Assembly (NCBI GenBank): GCA_029891345.1
Contig: CM056993.1
Coordinates: forward strand, 279,135,016-279,199,015
Reading direction: 5' to 3'
DNA length: 64,000 bases
DNA from: Dryococelus australis
Lineage: Eukaryota; Arthropoda; Insecta; Phasmatodea; Phasmatidae
Within the stretch, counting starts at the first letter, position 1; each line of letters begins with the position of its first letter. This document shows, piece after piece, positions 33,927 through 43,934 of the stretch. The notes under the pieces were generated by a model. The model did not search any database. It saw only the letters and a program-made list of their open reading frames with translations, and was not told where the DNA came from. A program made the translations under genes and the position numbers.

Positions 33927-34402
33927 CTGTTCACGGTAAAGTGAGCACTTTTGAGGGCCGAGTTACATTTTCCTATAAGATGTTCACGGTTAAATGAGCA
34001 CTTCAGAAAGCCCTGTTTTAGATATAATTGTATGCACGTTGTGTGTTCTTCCGACTTACGTAAAATTATCATTGCCATGGGCTTCATCGCTTTCTTCATG
34101 CGTCGGTTAATTGAAACGGTAAAATATTTAAAAAAAAATATATATTATTTTTAAAATGTGCTAATTTTTACACTTCGGCGAATTAAAAAAATCAGAAAGC
34201 GATAGAAATAATTTAAGTTATCTCAAATGGTTACCTAACACTTTTTATTCGACGTTAAGATATGGAACTACCATCTCCTACATCGTTACCAACTTTGCTG
34301 GGCGAATGCCACTCTGTGCGCCCGTTAAAACATATGCAGGTAGGAGTAGTGACCTTTTTCTAAGGTTGATTTCAATAGTGCTCACTTTATCGTGAACAGT
34401 CT
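33927..34402 (+). mobile_element. MITE A copy 8 with doubled 5' terminus
   Basis: The left terminus occurs twice, at 33927 (ACTGTTCACGGTAAAGTGAG) and at 33980 (GTTCACGGTTAAATGAGCAC), followed by one normal body and the right end CACTTTATCGTGAACAGTC. Either a copy inserted into the end of an older one or a local duplication. Its left end is about 70 bp upstream of the exon 2 acceptor. Confidence 0.82.
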
Positions 34403-34548
34403 TTATCAATCATGTTTTATGCTTGTATCCCCTTTTAAAATAAATATTTCCATGTATGTAACAAACACAGTTTGTGCATTCCCTCGCATTGGGTAGTTAA
34501 CGCCTACGGCTAAAATAAAACACATTTATTGACTATTTAAAAAAAAAA

Positions 34549-34573
34549 AGCTCACTTTACCGTGAATAGACTA
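34549..34573. mobile_element. MITE A terminus fragment
   Basis: AGCTCACTTTACCGTGAATA then GACTA, the right terminal repeat only, preceded by an A run. An isolated 25-bp relic. Confidence 0.6.
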
Positions 34574-36793
34574 TAATTAGGATAGCGCAACTTGTTTAGC
34601 GCCGAGAATTATTTATGCTGAACAACTATACATTTTTTTCTCTCACACAGTTTAACCACAGTAATGTTGATTTATATAATTTCAAAAAATAGAACATATT
34701 AGAAATAGAACTTTAAATAAAGGTATTTGGTGTTATATAAATTATTACCGTATATTAACTTATGTATGTAATCCTTTTGTATAAAATTTTTGTGTACGCA
34801 TTAAAAAAATCAATTGGATCCGCGCCTTGGATATCTTGTTGAAATATCAACAAACAAAAACAGAAATATTAACTAACAAATAACAAACGCTTTGCGGACC
34901 TAATGGATTCGATGGTTTCATTAGTAGGAACCTGCAAAATTCACGCCATTGTTTGGCATCACGCTAAACGTCATAGCACTATATATACTCGAGTTGGCGT
35001 AGTTTTTCCATTGGCTGCTGTACGGATGTGAAGTCACGTCCTTTCTGACTGAACTCTACGTGACTGCGGCACACGATTGTGAAGTGTTCATTTATTGGCG
35101 CAGAGTTACAAAGGCCGTGTCAAATTAATGTTTGTCCAATGGCAAACGTATTGAAAAGTTATATAAGACTTAAGTTAAACGAGTCCCCAAATAATAACAT
35201 GAATATTACAGGTCTCTACTTATTAAGGAGGTTATCCAAAGAAGCAACATTAGATGTGGAAGTGCGAAGGGGTGCATAGCCATCCCCCCCCCCCACACAC
35301 ACACAGTACGATGGATCGGATGCTAACCTAAGATGGGGGCGTCCACTACTGCGAAGTCCTTTCAAGAAACCTCTTAGCGAACGGATTCGTAAGGAGAACT
35401 GTTTGTAAATTGATTAATTTATCACATATGTTGGTAATGGTTATAATGAGAAATTTTTTCTTATGCGTAGTAACAATTTTAAATATAAAAAACTTTACCT
35501 ATGCAATATAAAATTGACTTGTTAATGATTGATCAACTGAAATAAGTTTACGTATTCTCTCACTAATCAAAAACCAGATAAGAACAAATTATTCGCTGCA
35601 TTTTTGTACGAAAAACAAATTTCGATACATCTGGTTGTTTTTAATCTTTGCAGACTTCAGCTACCTACCAAGAGTTTACTGGAAGTATTACGTAAAATAT
35701 GCTGAAAAGGATGAAGAAAGGGACGCACACATTTAGACAAATATTCATTCCTTGTAACATATCGTGCAAGTCCTTGAAATTACTCATCAAAACTCCCTTC
35801 CCGCCAACTCCACCACTCCAATTACCCATAAGGCTATGTTTGAAAGTCTGTAAGTCTCCCGTTTGCTTTGTAACCTGGTTAGGTTTGTTCTAAAGATTTT
35901 AGTTGTAATTGCAAGACAACCATATAATCACATATAGATATGTGGGAAGGAAATGTTAACACGTTTGCGTTTAAACTGTTTTTTATACCTCCGATGCAAA
36001 GAAGAAATCTGTGGGCGAATTTGCCCCGGTTGAAAGGTGATTAGGTGATCTGTTTTGCAGTGCTGTATAAAAGAAAAGACTTTCTTATACTGGTTAAAAA
36101 TAAGCTGAAAGAAGTTGTCACCCATAAATTAAAATTAACAACTAAAATTGTATTTAACAAACATGATTTGAATAGAAAATTATTTTACGAATAATAAAGT
36201 TGTGTCTTTTATGTAGTAAGTAATTAGTTATGTTGTGAGAAGAAATATAAGTACATCAAGCAAACTATCCGCATTGTAGCTTAGCTTTTATTTTTGGACG
36301 TCACCAAAGTAAACAACTAAAGGGAGCGAAGAAATTACGTAATGGCCCACAGTCACTTGTCAAAATTTTCAGGTACACATTTACGATACTGTTAACCTAG
36401 AAAACTCACAAAAACCCAGTAAGCCAGGGAAACATTTATTTGAAATGAACTATTTAATACACCTCATAAAATGTTTTGCACCACAGTTGCTCATGAAGGA
36501 TGTTGACTGGGACAGTAGGTGCATTACAAAAAGACATTCGTCAAGTGTGGCGTGATAGTCTGTATAGACAGTGCGTATGTTCATACCCATAACTTTATTT
36601 TGGGTCAACCTAGTAACTCAGAAATATCGGTGGTGCCAAACTCTATTTAGGCGTGCGTGTATATGTAGATCAGTTTAATGAAGTCATTGTTCGCGTAAAT
36701 TAAAATAAATATAGTATGTAGGCTAGCAGTTGTTATCAAATAAAAGTAAACAAATATCCCATTAGTGTCAAGAATCTGATGTATGTTTGTAAA
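34574..36793. other. Intron 1 sequence, no recognised element
   Basis: AT-rich non-coding DNA. An 11-base C run with (CA)n follows at 35284-35306. Short ORFs show no domain. Nothing else is supported. Confidence 0.4.
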
Positions 36794-37002
36794 GGCTGTT
36801 CACGATAAAGTGAACACTTTTTTGAAATGCACCTTAAAAAAAAGTCACTGCCCCTGAACGCATATATTTTAATGGGCACACTGAGTGACATTAGCCCAGT
36901 AAAGCTGGTAAAGGTGGATGTAAATAGTTCCATATCTTAAAGTTGGACAAAAAGTGTTAGGTAATCATTTGTTATAACTTAAAACTATTTCTTTCGTTTT
37001 CT

Positions 37003-37053
<51 letters not shown>

Positions 37054-37251
37054 ATCGAAGTGGGAAAATGAGCAGATTTATATAACATTTACTTTCCTAA
37101 AAATGTTACAGTTTTACTTGACCAACGCATGAATAAAGTGATGAGGCCCATGACAATGTTAATTTTACATAAGGCATAAGAATACATAACGTGCACACAG
37201 GTAGGTCTTAAGTAGGGCTTTCAAAAGTGCTCATTGTACCGTGAACAGCCT
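36794..37251 (-). mobile_element. MITE A copy 9 with 49-base T tract
   Basis: Starts GGCTGTTCACGATAAAGTGA and ends AAAGTGCTCATTGTACCGTG then AACAGCCT. The internal T run, 8-12 bases in sister copies, is expanded here to about 49 T (about 37003-37051). Confidence 0.87.
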
Positions 37252-37714
37252 ATATATGGCACGAATGCGATGAAGGAGAAGAAGGTTCAAGCACTTCGGC
37301 ATGCTGTTCTGTCGTAAGGCGGGGTCGGCATGGATGAGAGGGATCGCCTCCGGAACCTCGCACTTCTCTAACCTCGCATGAAGAGAGGGGACGTCCGAAG
37401 AGGACACTCGTCTTTGTCCATTGGCTAGCTACCTGCCGGCACCTAACTGACCACGACGAGCAACGAAGAAAACTTGTCTAAGCGCCGTAATGCATCCACG
37501 TACCGATTGTTAACGACTTCTTCATCAGAACCCCTTCTTCGCTATTATTTGCCCTTAATATTACGATGAGAGCGGGCTGTAGCCGGCGATGACGAACATG
37601 CCTTCGTTCCCGGCCAGCCTGCTCAGTGGCGCGAGGCGAAGAGACGGGATGGAGAAGAAACAGGAATACGCGGAGATAACCCCTGCCCTGCGCTAGTGCC
37701 TGTCACGTTCACGA
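37252..37714. other. GC-rich spacer
   Basis: Higher GC than its surroundings (37260-37710), non-coding in all frames I checked, no terminal repeats. Unassigned. Confidence 0.35.
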
Positions 37715-38437
37715 CATGCCGGGATTGCCATGACTTTACGTTGCACGTAAAGCGTTCACGTTAGCAAGCTATACCCTGACTAGTATGTTTCAATGACACC
37801 TATTACGAATGTTTCACGTATACTTTCACGTAAAGTAAAGCTTGTCAATGTCAAGCTTACTTCCGGAAATGAGGTCGAAAGAATAACAAAAGCTAGGCAG
37901 GGATTATTTGGTTTTTAATTAGTAGATATTTTGAGGTAACTAGGCTACACAACCACAGTATATTTACAGTATTATATTTCTCATAAGTTTCAAAATGCTT
38001 GAATGAAATGCAGAATGTTTACCATTAAGTTTTCAGTATTTATTAACTAACGTAAGACCATTTATTTTTCTTGTTCAAATGAATGTTTATTACATAAGGG
38101 TTTATTCGCATGTACACGAAACAACATTTCGTTCTGGAGGTTATGATCATCGCCTAACTGTTTCAAAGTTTCCATAAATCACGAAAGCCATTCTTTCGCA
38201 GCCTGTTATTGTCACATCAAAGTTAAAACAAAAGCACGCCTGTATAACTTGAAATTTCAGAGTTTTTAGTCTGAGAAGCAACAACACATTTTCCCCCAAA
38301 TTATTTTCTAAATCCAGTACATGAAGTTTACGTGTGTACGTGAAACATCGTAATATTGCACATGTAAAGACCACATGTGAAAGCGTAATGTGATGCACGT
38401 TACGTGAAACGTGAAGTAGCCGTAATCCCGGCATTGC
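37715..38437. mobile_element. Probable MITE with ATGCCGGGATT ends and CACGT repeats
   Basis: Left ATGCCGGGATTGCCATGACT; right (reverse complement) ATGCCGGGATTACGGCTACT. Just inside both ends are several TTCACGTTA/TTGCACGTAAAG motifs, inverted between the two sides. About 720 bp; no ORF of note; target duplication not clear. Confidence 0.6.
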
Positions 38438-38540
38438 CTGTCCAGGTGGTCTCGCATGAATCTGGGGGCGACCTCAACGAGAGAGCTAGGGCGTCCTCCG
38501 ACCATGCGAGTCTGGGTTCAAGTCCTGGATAATCGTGTAT

Positions 38541-38633
38541 GTGAGTACTGCTTTTAGATCTAAAGCCAAGTGTGAGTACTGCTTTTAGATCTAAAGCCAA
38601 GTGTGAGTACTGCTTTTAGATCTAAAGCCAAGT
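38541..38633. repeat. Perfect 31-bp tandem repeat, three copies
   Basis: Unit GTGAGTACTGCTTTTAGATC + TAAAGCCAAGT, three identical copies. The unit holds an inverted repeat CTTTAGATCTAAAG-like core. The identity of the copies implies recent expansion. Confidence 0.92.
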
Positions 38634-39062
38634 TAAATTTAATTTATGTAAGCCGTTTACCCTGCCCTTTCATACGATCAGTCTTTCGGCATAAAAGCAA
38701 ACATGGCACATAAAGAAACAAAAAATTATTAATTATAAAAAATGGCGGGATGCTAATAAATAACCTATGACTCAGCCACGCAGAACTTCGTTTAAACGGC
38801 TCTGGAAAAATCTTTAAAAATGTGCCAGAAAAAATAATCAAATTTCCGCAGTATTCCCTTTACTGTGACGTCAGTGATGAGACGTAATTTTCTCGCCTCG
38901 TTTCTCGTGCAGGAGTCGTTATTCTAGGTTCGTTCCCTTGATTAAACTTGCGTGAGTGGACTCGTAATAATTCATCTTTCAGTGAATAGTAGCTATTTCA
39001 AACTATAACGGCGTTTCCTTCAATTTATGAAAACTGTCTCTCCTAAAAAAAAAAAAAAAAAC
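38634..39062. other. Intron 1 spacer
   Basis: AT-rich, non-coding, ends in an A run (39043-39060). Nothing recognised. Confidence 0.4.
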
Positions 39063-39300
39063 TAAAATACAGGTAAATGAAATGGGAAGATTTCCGGTTG
39101 CTATAAAAAATCAACAAACAGTTGCAGCAATGTAATGATATCAAATTGATCAGCATGAACAAAAATGTCGTGTACACCGATGCAGCTTTTAAAAATCACA
39201 TCCATAATATTATGTCCATTTGCCTGCTGACACTCCTGAAGCCGTTGATGACAGCTCCGCATCACATAACATTGCAAAGGCAATAATACATCCGTCAGAA
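39063..39300 (-). pseudogene. DDE transposase tail, inverted second copy
   Basis: Minus-strand reading gives LQECQQANGHNIMDVIFKS, the same C-terminal signature as the plus-strand copy (QKCLQANGHYLMDAIFK, about 40722-40775). The sequence continues past the ORF end to matching text GGGAAGATTT and AAATACAGG. It is an inverted partial copy of the 3' end of the adjacent element, arranged head-to-head. Confidence 0.75.
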
Positions 39301-39463
39301 AAATAACGTCAAATGCTCCGTTGTTACTCAATGGTAAGGAGGTGCGGAGTATTGACCCCTTTTCCACACCCTGTCCCGACAGCACACGCCTTTGGAAAGG
39401 GTAGGGGGGAGGGGAGGCGGCTACGCTGCACCACCACGTGACCTCCCCTACCATTCAGTAGCA

Positions 39464-40778
39464 ATGGAGGGTTGGACGGGTGAACAGCGTGCGTTTGCCA
39501 TTAAGGCGTGTTATTAACGAGGTGCAAGTTCGGTGCGCGCAAAGCGAGCATTTCGCGCCTACACGTCGCCATTCCTCGGAATCGCGCAATGCCAAGCACC
39601 TATGCCATCAGGTTGTGGATTACCACCTTCGATGGCACTGGTTCGACAGTCAGTAATATAGGAGGAAGTGAGAGAACGGCGAGAACACCGGAGATAATGT
39701 TGAGCTGGCACGACAAGCGTTCACAAGAAGTCCGCGCCGATGTGTCCGTCGCCATGCCACGTAGCTTAGTATAAGCCGCAGTCGTGTGCAAAGGATGCTA
39801 CGTCGCGACCTCAACTTCCATCCCCTACAATATTCAAGTTGTGCAAGCCTTTGACGCTCGCGATTACGGATCCAGATGTGCTTTTCGTCAAGACATGTTG
39901 AATCGGATAGATGAAGACACTGAGATCTTCGACAATCTGTGGAGGAGTGATGAGGCTTACTTTTACCTGTATGGATACTCAGATACTGGTCCGACACAAA
40001 CCCTCAACATCTGCATGAAAGGCCTCTCCACACTTCTCGTGTTACAGTTCGGTGCGATATGTCATTCCCTGGGCTTATTGGCCTCTACTTTCTTGAGGAT
40101 GCGGCCAGAAACCCTGTAACTGCCACTTCCACCCGATACACGGAAATGTTGCAGAACTTCTTCGTCCCAGTTCTGGCGGGACAGTATCCAGTGCACGGCC
40201 GTAGAATACAGGCCTATCTATGAATGTTAGCGAATTGACCCCCTTATTGACTGATTTAGTTCATGCAGTAGCCACAGATTGCTGAACGTAAACTAGTGCT
40301 GTTACCATTGTTGGTACCCCCTCCCTATATTAGCCATGTAAAAAGCACTACTTCGGTAGCAGTGCTCTGCGGCTGGGTTCATGAACTAAATGGGTCAATA
40401 AGGGGGTGAAATTTTCAAGCTAGTGTCCAGACCTGTGTTCTACGGCCGTGATCCAGTGAACAGCGATACTTTTTTTTTTTTTTTTCAACAAGCTGCAGCG
40501 AAAATCAACTCTGCCAAGGTGTAGATGGAAATCTTATATGGCGAGTTCCCGAATCGTATCATCTCGACACACAGGGATATTGAATGCCCCCCCCCCCCCC
40601 CCCCCAGGTCCCACGACCTTACAACATGTGATTTCTTCCTCTGGGCAAACCTCAAAACGAAAGTGGCTGCTATTGCCTTGCCAAAGTTACGTGATGTGTT
40701 GCGGAACTTTTGACAAAGGCTTCAGAAGTGTCTGCAGGCAAATGGACATTATCTGATGGATGCGATTTTTAAATAGCC
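39464..40778 (+). pseudogene. Mariner/Tc1-like DDE transposase (HTH plus DDE_3 type), broken
   Basis: ATG at 39464 gives MEGWTGEQRAFAIKAYY then a stop. EQRAFAxxAY is the N-terminal signature of an abundant insect transposase family with an HTH domain. Later blocks in shifting frames: YNIQVVQAFDARDYGSRCAF, NRIDEDTEIFDNLWRSDEAY (first catalytic Asp in SDEA), IISTHRDIE, DLTTCDFFLWANLKTKV (third catalytic block, SxDLTxCDFFLWG) and ANGHYLMDAIFK. Frameshifts, stops, a 19-base C run (40587-40605) and an inserted MITE (40194-40450) inactivate it. Confidence 0.82.
40194..40450. mobile_element. hAT-type MITE, 257 bp, 8-bp target duplication
   Basis: Inverted ends CACGGCCGTAGAATACAGG / CCTGTGTTCTACGGCCGTG, with a second inverted block TTGACCCCCTTATTGAC / GTCAATAAGGGGGTG. 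It is flanked by perfect 8-bp repeats ATCCAGTG at 40186-40193 and 40451-40458. The length, ends and 8-bp duplication fit a hAT-derived MITE. Confidence 0.92.
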
Positions 40779-40919
40779 TCAGTAGTGTACACAAAATTGC
40801 TGTGCATGCTGATCGATTTGGTGACATTACATTGTTGCAACTATTTTTTGTTGATTTTTTTATAGCGGCCTGAAATCTTCCCATTTCATTGAACCTTCCT
40901 GTATTTTCCTACAGAAGAT

Positions 40920-41150
40920 AACAACGTGCATGTATTGTTACAGACACACAGACTGGCTTGCGTCCAGTAAAGTTGGCAATGTCAGAGTAGAGTGTTGTTC
41001 CGTGCACATGCGAATAAATCTTGTGTACAAACTGCCCACGGTAAACTGAGCATTTTTGAAAGCCATGCTCAAGATCAACTTGTAAGTACATTGTGCAGTA
41101 TTTTGCTATATGTAACATTAACATTTACATGGGCCTGCTCGCTTTTGAGT
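40920..41150 (+). mobile_element. MITE A fragments, rearranged
   Basis: 40920-41010 holds a decayed internal MITE A phrase (GTCCAGTAAAGTTGGCAATG). 41029-41150 holds a left terminus (TGCCCACGGTAAACTGAGCA then TTTTTGAAAGCC) and the beginning of the body. The rest of the element is missing. Confidence 0.55.
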
Positions 41151-41874
41151 TGGTCAAGTGGAATGGTGGAATACGTTATAAAATACTACAAACTTCTTTC
41201 TCGTGACATAAATGAGAAAGGAGGGGAGAGGGTAGCCACTTATCTCCTAAAAATAAAACTACTAGCAACACTGTAGATATAATCAATTCTCGGTGAATAC
41301 ATATTATTTCAAATATTATATCACTTGCATATTTAACATTTCACGTACTTTAAGATATCACATTTAAAAAGTTCTCTATTGTCTTGTGATAACGAAAGTA
41401 TTCAATTAAAACATTCTCGAAGTAGGTGTAACAATAAAATTTTTTTTGTATAAAACTGATTTTTTAAATTGATGTAAAATATGTTTTGTATGTTACGTTA
41501 TCTGAGAGAAATCATAAAACAACTCACAAATTTGTAAGTTTGCTATGACATTCCCAAGGCATAAAATAATTTTGCAGTGTAATAATACGGTAGGATGGGA
41601 ACCACGGCTCCCATTTAAGTGTTTTGATATTTAGAGTTATACAGAGAAAGTATTAAGCAAGTGACATGTACTCCTTTGATATTTCTTGAGTACGGATATT
41701 TGTACAAACAGGTGAATGCTTTCAGAAATTATTTTGTTAGCATAACAAGCATATGCAATTAAGTCTCCATGGATAATCTCAGAAACTACCTGAGCTGCAA
41801 AAGGAATCATCAGAATTATTCTGCAAGTACTGCGATACATGACTCTGTGCTGCTGGAGTTGAAATATCGCTCAC
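41151..41874. other. Intron 1, part next to exon 1
   Basis: AT-rich non-coding DNA; nothing recognised beyond the donor site at 41874. Confidence 0.4.
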
Positions 41875-41938
41875 CTTGGCTACAGCTGATGAGGCAGACA
41901 GCGAGCAGTAGTCGGAGCATCATCTTGCTGACATTCAT
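41875..41938 (-). CDS. Gba1: Glucosylceramidase exon 1: start codon and signal peptide
   Basis: The exon reads from an ATG with A at -3 through 21 codons plus one base and stops at a strong donor (AAG, then GTGAGC). The peptide begins MNVSKMM and continues into a hydrophobic core RLLLAVCLISC, a classic secretory signal peptide, as expected for a lysosomal hydrolase. The phase-1 end joins in frame to the 33855 exon to give Gly-Ser-Pro-Cys. Methionines at codons 6 and 7 are alternative starts. An out-of-frame ATG lies just upstream. The 8-kb gap to exon 2 makes this an inference from phase, donor and signal peptide. Confidence 0.7.
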
Positions 41939-42889
41939 GTTCGCCTATTCACACATGAATCAGGTGGTCAATAATATTCTCAATGAATAATCTTGGTTTT
42001 ATTTATCTCTGATAAGGTATCACAACTGTGAGTTCTGCAATCATTTCCAATCCTCATCTTGAGTTGTTTTTGAGAAATTTACGTTATCAGAATTATATGA
42101 TAGATCTATACAATGAGAATAGGCGGAAACTGTTTTTAGATAACATGCCTGAAGTGCATACATGTTAGATATTGATAATGGAACACACATTAACATGCTC
42201 CTTTCACGTGACGTTATGCAAGCCAAGATGGAGTGTATTCTTTGTGGCTAGGACAGTTAGGACGCAAAACTGAAGCTTATCACTGCTAATTTCACCTTGC
42301 AATTCTATGCTCATTCTGTCCGGTTTGATGATGACCACCTCAAATTACACCGAAGTTATCGTATTGTAATTCCACTTACATCGGAACCGTTTTGAATGCC
42401 GTTGCTCGTGCTTCATCTCTACCTGGCTAGCAGCCATCTTTTACGGCAGAGCTTACGTATGCACCGTCATCATCTCAGTCTTCTCCATGGGCGCCAAGTA
42501 GTCCGGGGGTCCAGTGCGCAAAATGAAGGGAACTTTGCACTTCGTTCTAGAAGCAAGCCACTTTGCACAGACATACTTTAAGGCTTATAGGTTCTGTGAA
42601 AACTTGACTATCAATATTTTACATAATTTTTTTTTCATGTCTCAAACTAAGAAACTCGAGGCAATGGTTTTGGTACCAATCAATGCATTGAGCTACCTCG
42701 AACCTCTCAAGTATTTTACTAAACCAATGAGACGTTTTCAAAAATTCTTAAACACCCTTGCACATGGATTTAATAAGCATTTGGTGTTGCTACACTTGGT
42801 ATCTTTAACCACAAACACATGGTTTGAACATTTTACTATCCTTCTTGGTGGACTTCATATTGAAATGACAGCTCTTAGATGGAATGCAG
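41939..42889. other. Region 5' of glucosylceramidase exon 1
   Basis: It would contain the 5' UTR and possibly the promoter if exon 1 is also the first transcribed exon. No TATA box at a credible distance and no CpG-rich stretch stand out. Open frames at 42514 and beyond have no domain. Confidence 0.35.
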
Positions 42890-43135
42890 TGGAGAGATTT
42901 GGGTTGCTCTTAAAATCGACGCCTTCAAAGCCGAAGAGGGTGATTGAGGCGAGTATGGAGCTGCGCCGGAATGATGGGGCGCGGAAAACGGGAGATCCCC
43001 GAGGAAACTCGCCGACAACGGCATTGTCTGGCACGATTCCCACATGCGAAAATCTGAAGCCCGGCCGGGAATTGAATCCGGATCACCTTGGTTGGGAGGC
43101 GAGCAGGCTAACCGCTCAGCCACCTTGGTCTCGGC
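42890..43135 (-). repeat. SINE family 1 copy, near full length
   Basis: Minus-strand head ACCAAGGTGGCTGAGCGGTT, then GGAATCGTGCCAGACAATGC, GGGGATCTCCCGTTTTCCGC and tail ATTTTAAGAGCAACCCAAAT. The plus-strand open frame of about 230 codons across it (42514-43206) is incidental. Confidence 0.87.
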
Positions 43136-43934
43136 AACTCTTAGATGTGCTGGCCAGTGACTTCATGGGAGTGGCTGGGTTACCGCCTTGGTTGAGGCAA
43201 AAGTGACAACACAGGGTTGAGCAGACCCTATTACTAATGTTTTCCATATTGCACATACAAGGTATGCACACCAGGTTACTGCAGGACTTTTGTATTACTT
43301 GCAAAAGAAGGCGTATGGTCTGTACTCAATAGGAGATGAGATACCTTTTGGAGTTCATGGAATGGTGTATAAAAATGTGCGAGGTTAAAACCCAATTCCA
43401 ATTCTGGGATCTCAAGCTGATTCTGGCTTTCTACCCAAGCGGGGATAATCCCCTTTGGCATGATCACCGCGGCTTTCGCTGCACAGCATTCGAAGGCCAT
43501 CGCCACAACTCGTACATGTACAGTGTACGACCGCACACTAAGGTCAAATTACTGGTTACAATCCCCAAGTTACCATCTAATAAGATCGCCTCAATGCTCC
43601 CGATTACCAACTTAATCTTGCAGAGCGGGGGTAAGTAACCCTCAGTCGAGCTAGCCAGGCACTTGTGTGAGACTTCCCAGTGATTACCCTTGATTTGTAA
43701 TTTTGTTTAGTGTCACCTTATTAACTTACACACCTGTTGGTATTGAGGCTTACTCCCTCAGTCCCAGTCATAGTAGAGTGGATTAATATCAACTCCCTTT
43801 TGGTACACGGGGATAACTCCCCATGTGTTAGGAATGCTAGTAAACTTTCACTCAAAGCGAGATGTGAATGACTGCAAACAAATAAGCTAAAAGTAATTTC
43901 ATTGTTTGACCATGTCGTAAAAAATCCCATCTAA
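43136..43934. other. Unassigned sequence, one short open frame
   Basis: A 100-codon plus frame at 43336-43638 has no family motif. GGGGATAA(T/C)CCCC and GGGGATAACTCCCC occur at about 43440 and 43810. Possibly an old repeat; nothing firm. Confidence 0.3.

Larger units (their letters stand above)
2843..41938 (-). other. Gba1: Glucosylceramidase gene, seven coding exons, C-terminal part outside window
   Basis: This is the only host gene recognised. It encodes a glycoside hydrolase family 30 enzyme that, by family knowledge, cleaves glucosylceramide to glucose and ceramide in the lysosome. Seven exons with consensus GT/AG borders give phases 1,1,2,0,2,0,1, each compatible with the next exon. Their lengths (64,195,142,157,161,232,145 nt) total 1096 nt, about 365 codons. 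Human GBA is about 536 residues, so roughly 150 C-terminal residues are missing. No WTDWN-like exon is seen between bases 1 and 2842 on this strand. Introns are 2.9-13.7 kb and full of transposon remnants. The reading frame of the seen part is intact, so the gene is probably functional. Confidence 0.9.

Noticed and set aside
38440..38535. tRNA-like stretch GTCCAGGTGG...GGGTTCAAGTCCTGG
   Set aside because: Pairing of acceptor and T arms cannot be satisfied at the same time; probably another decayed SINE head or chance. Not enough to annotate.
42514..43206. Plus-strand open frame of 230 codons
   Set aside because: Its second half is the reverse strand of a SINE and the first half has no domain.
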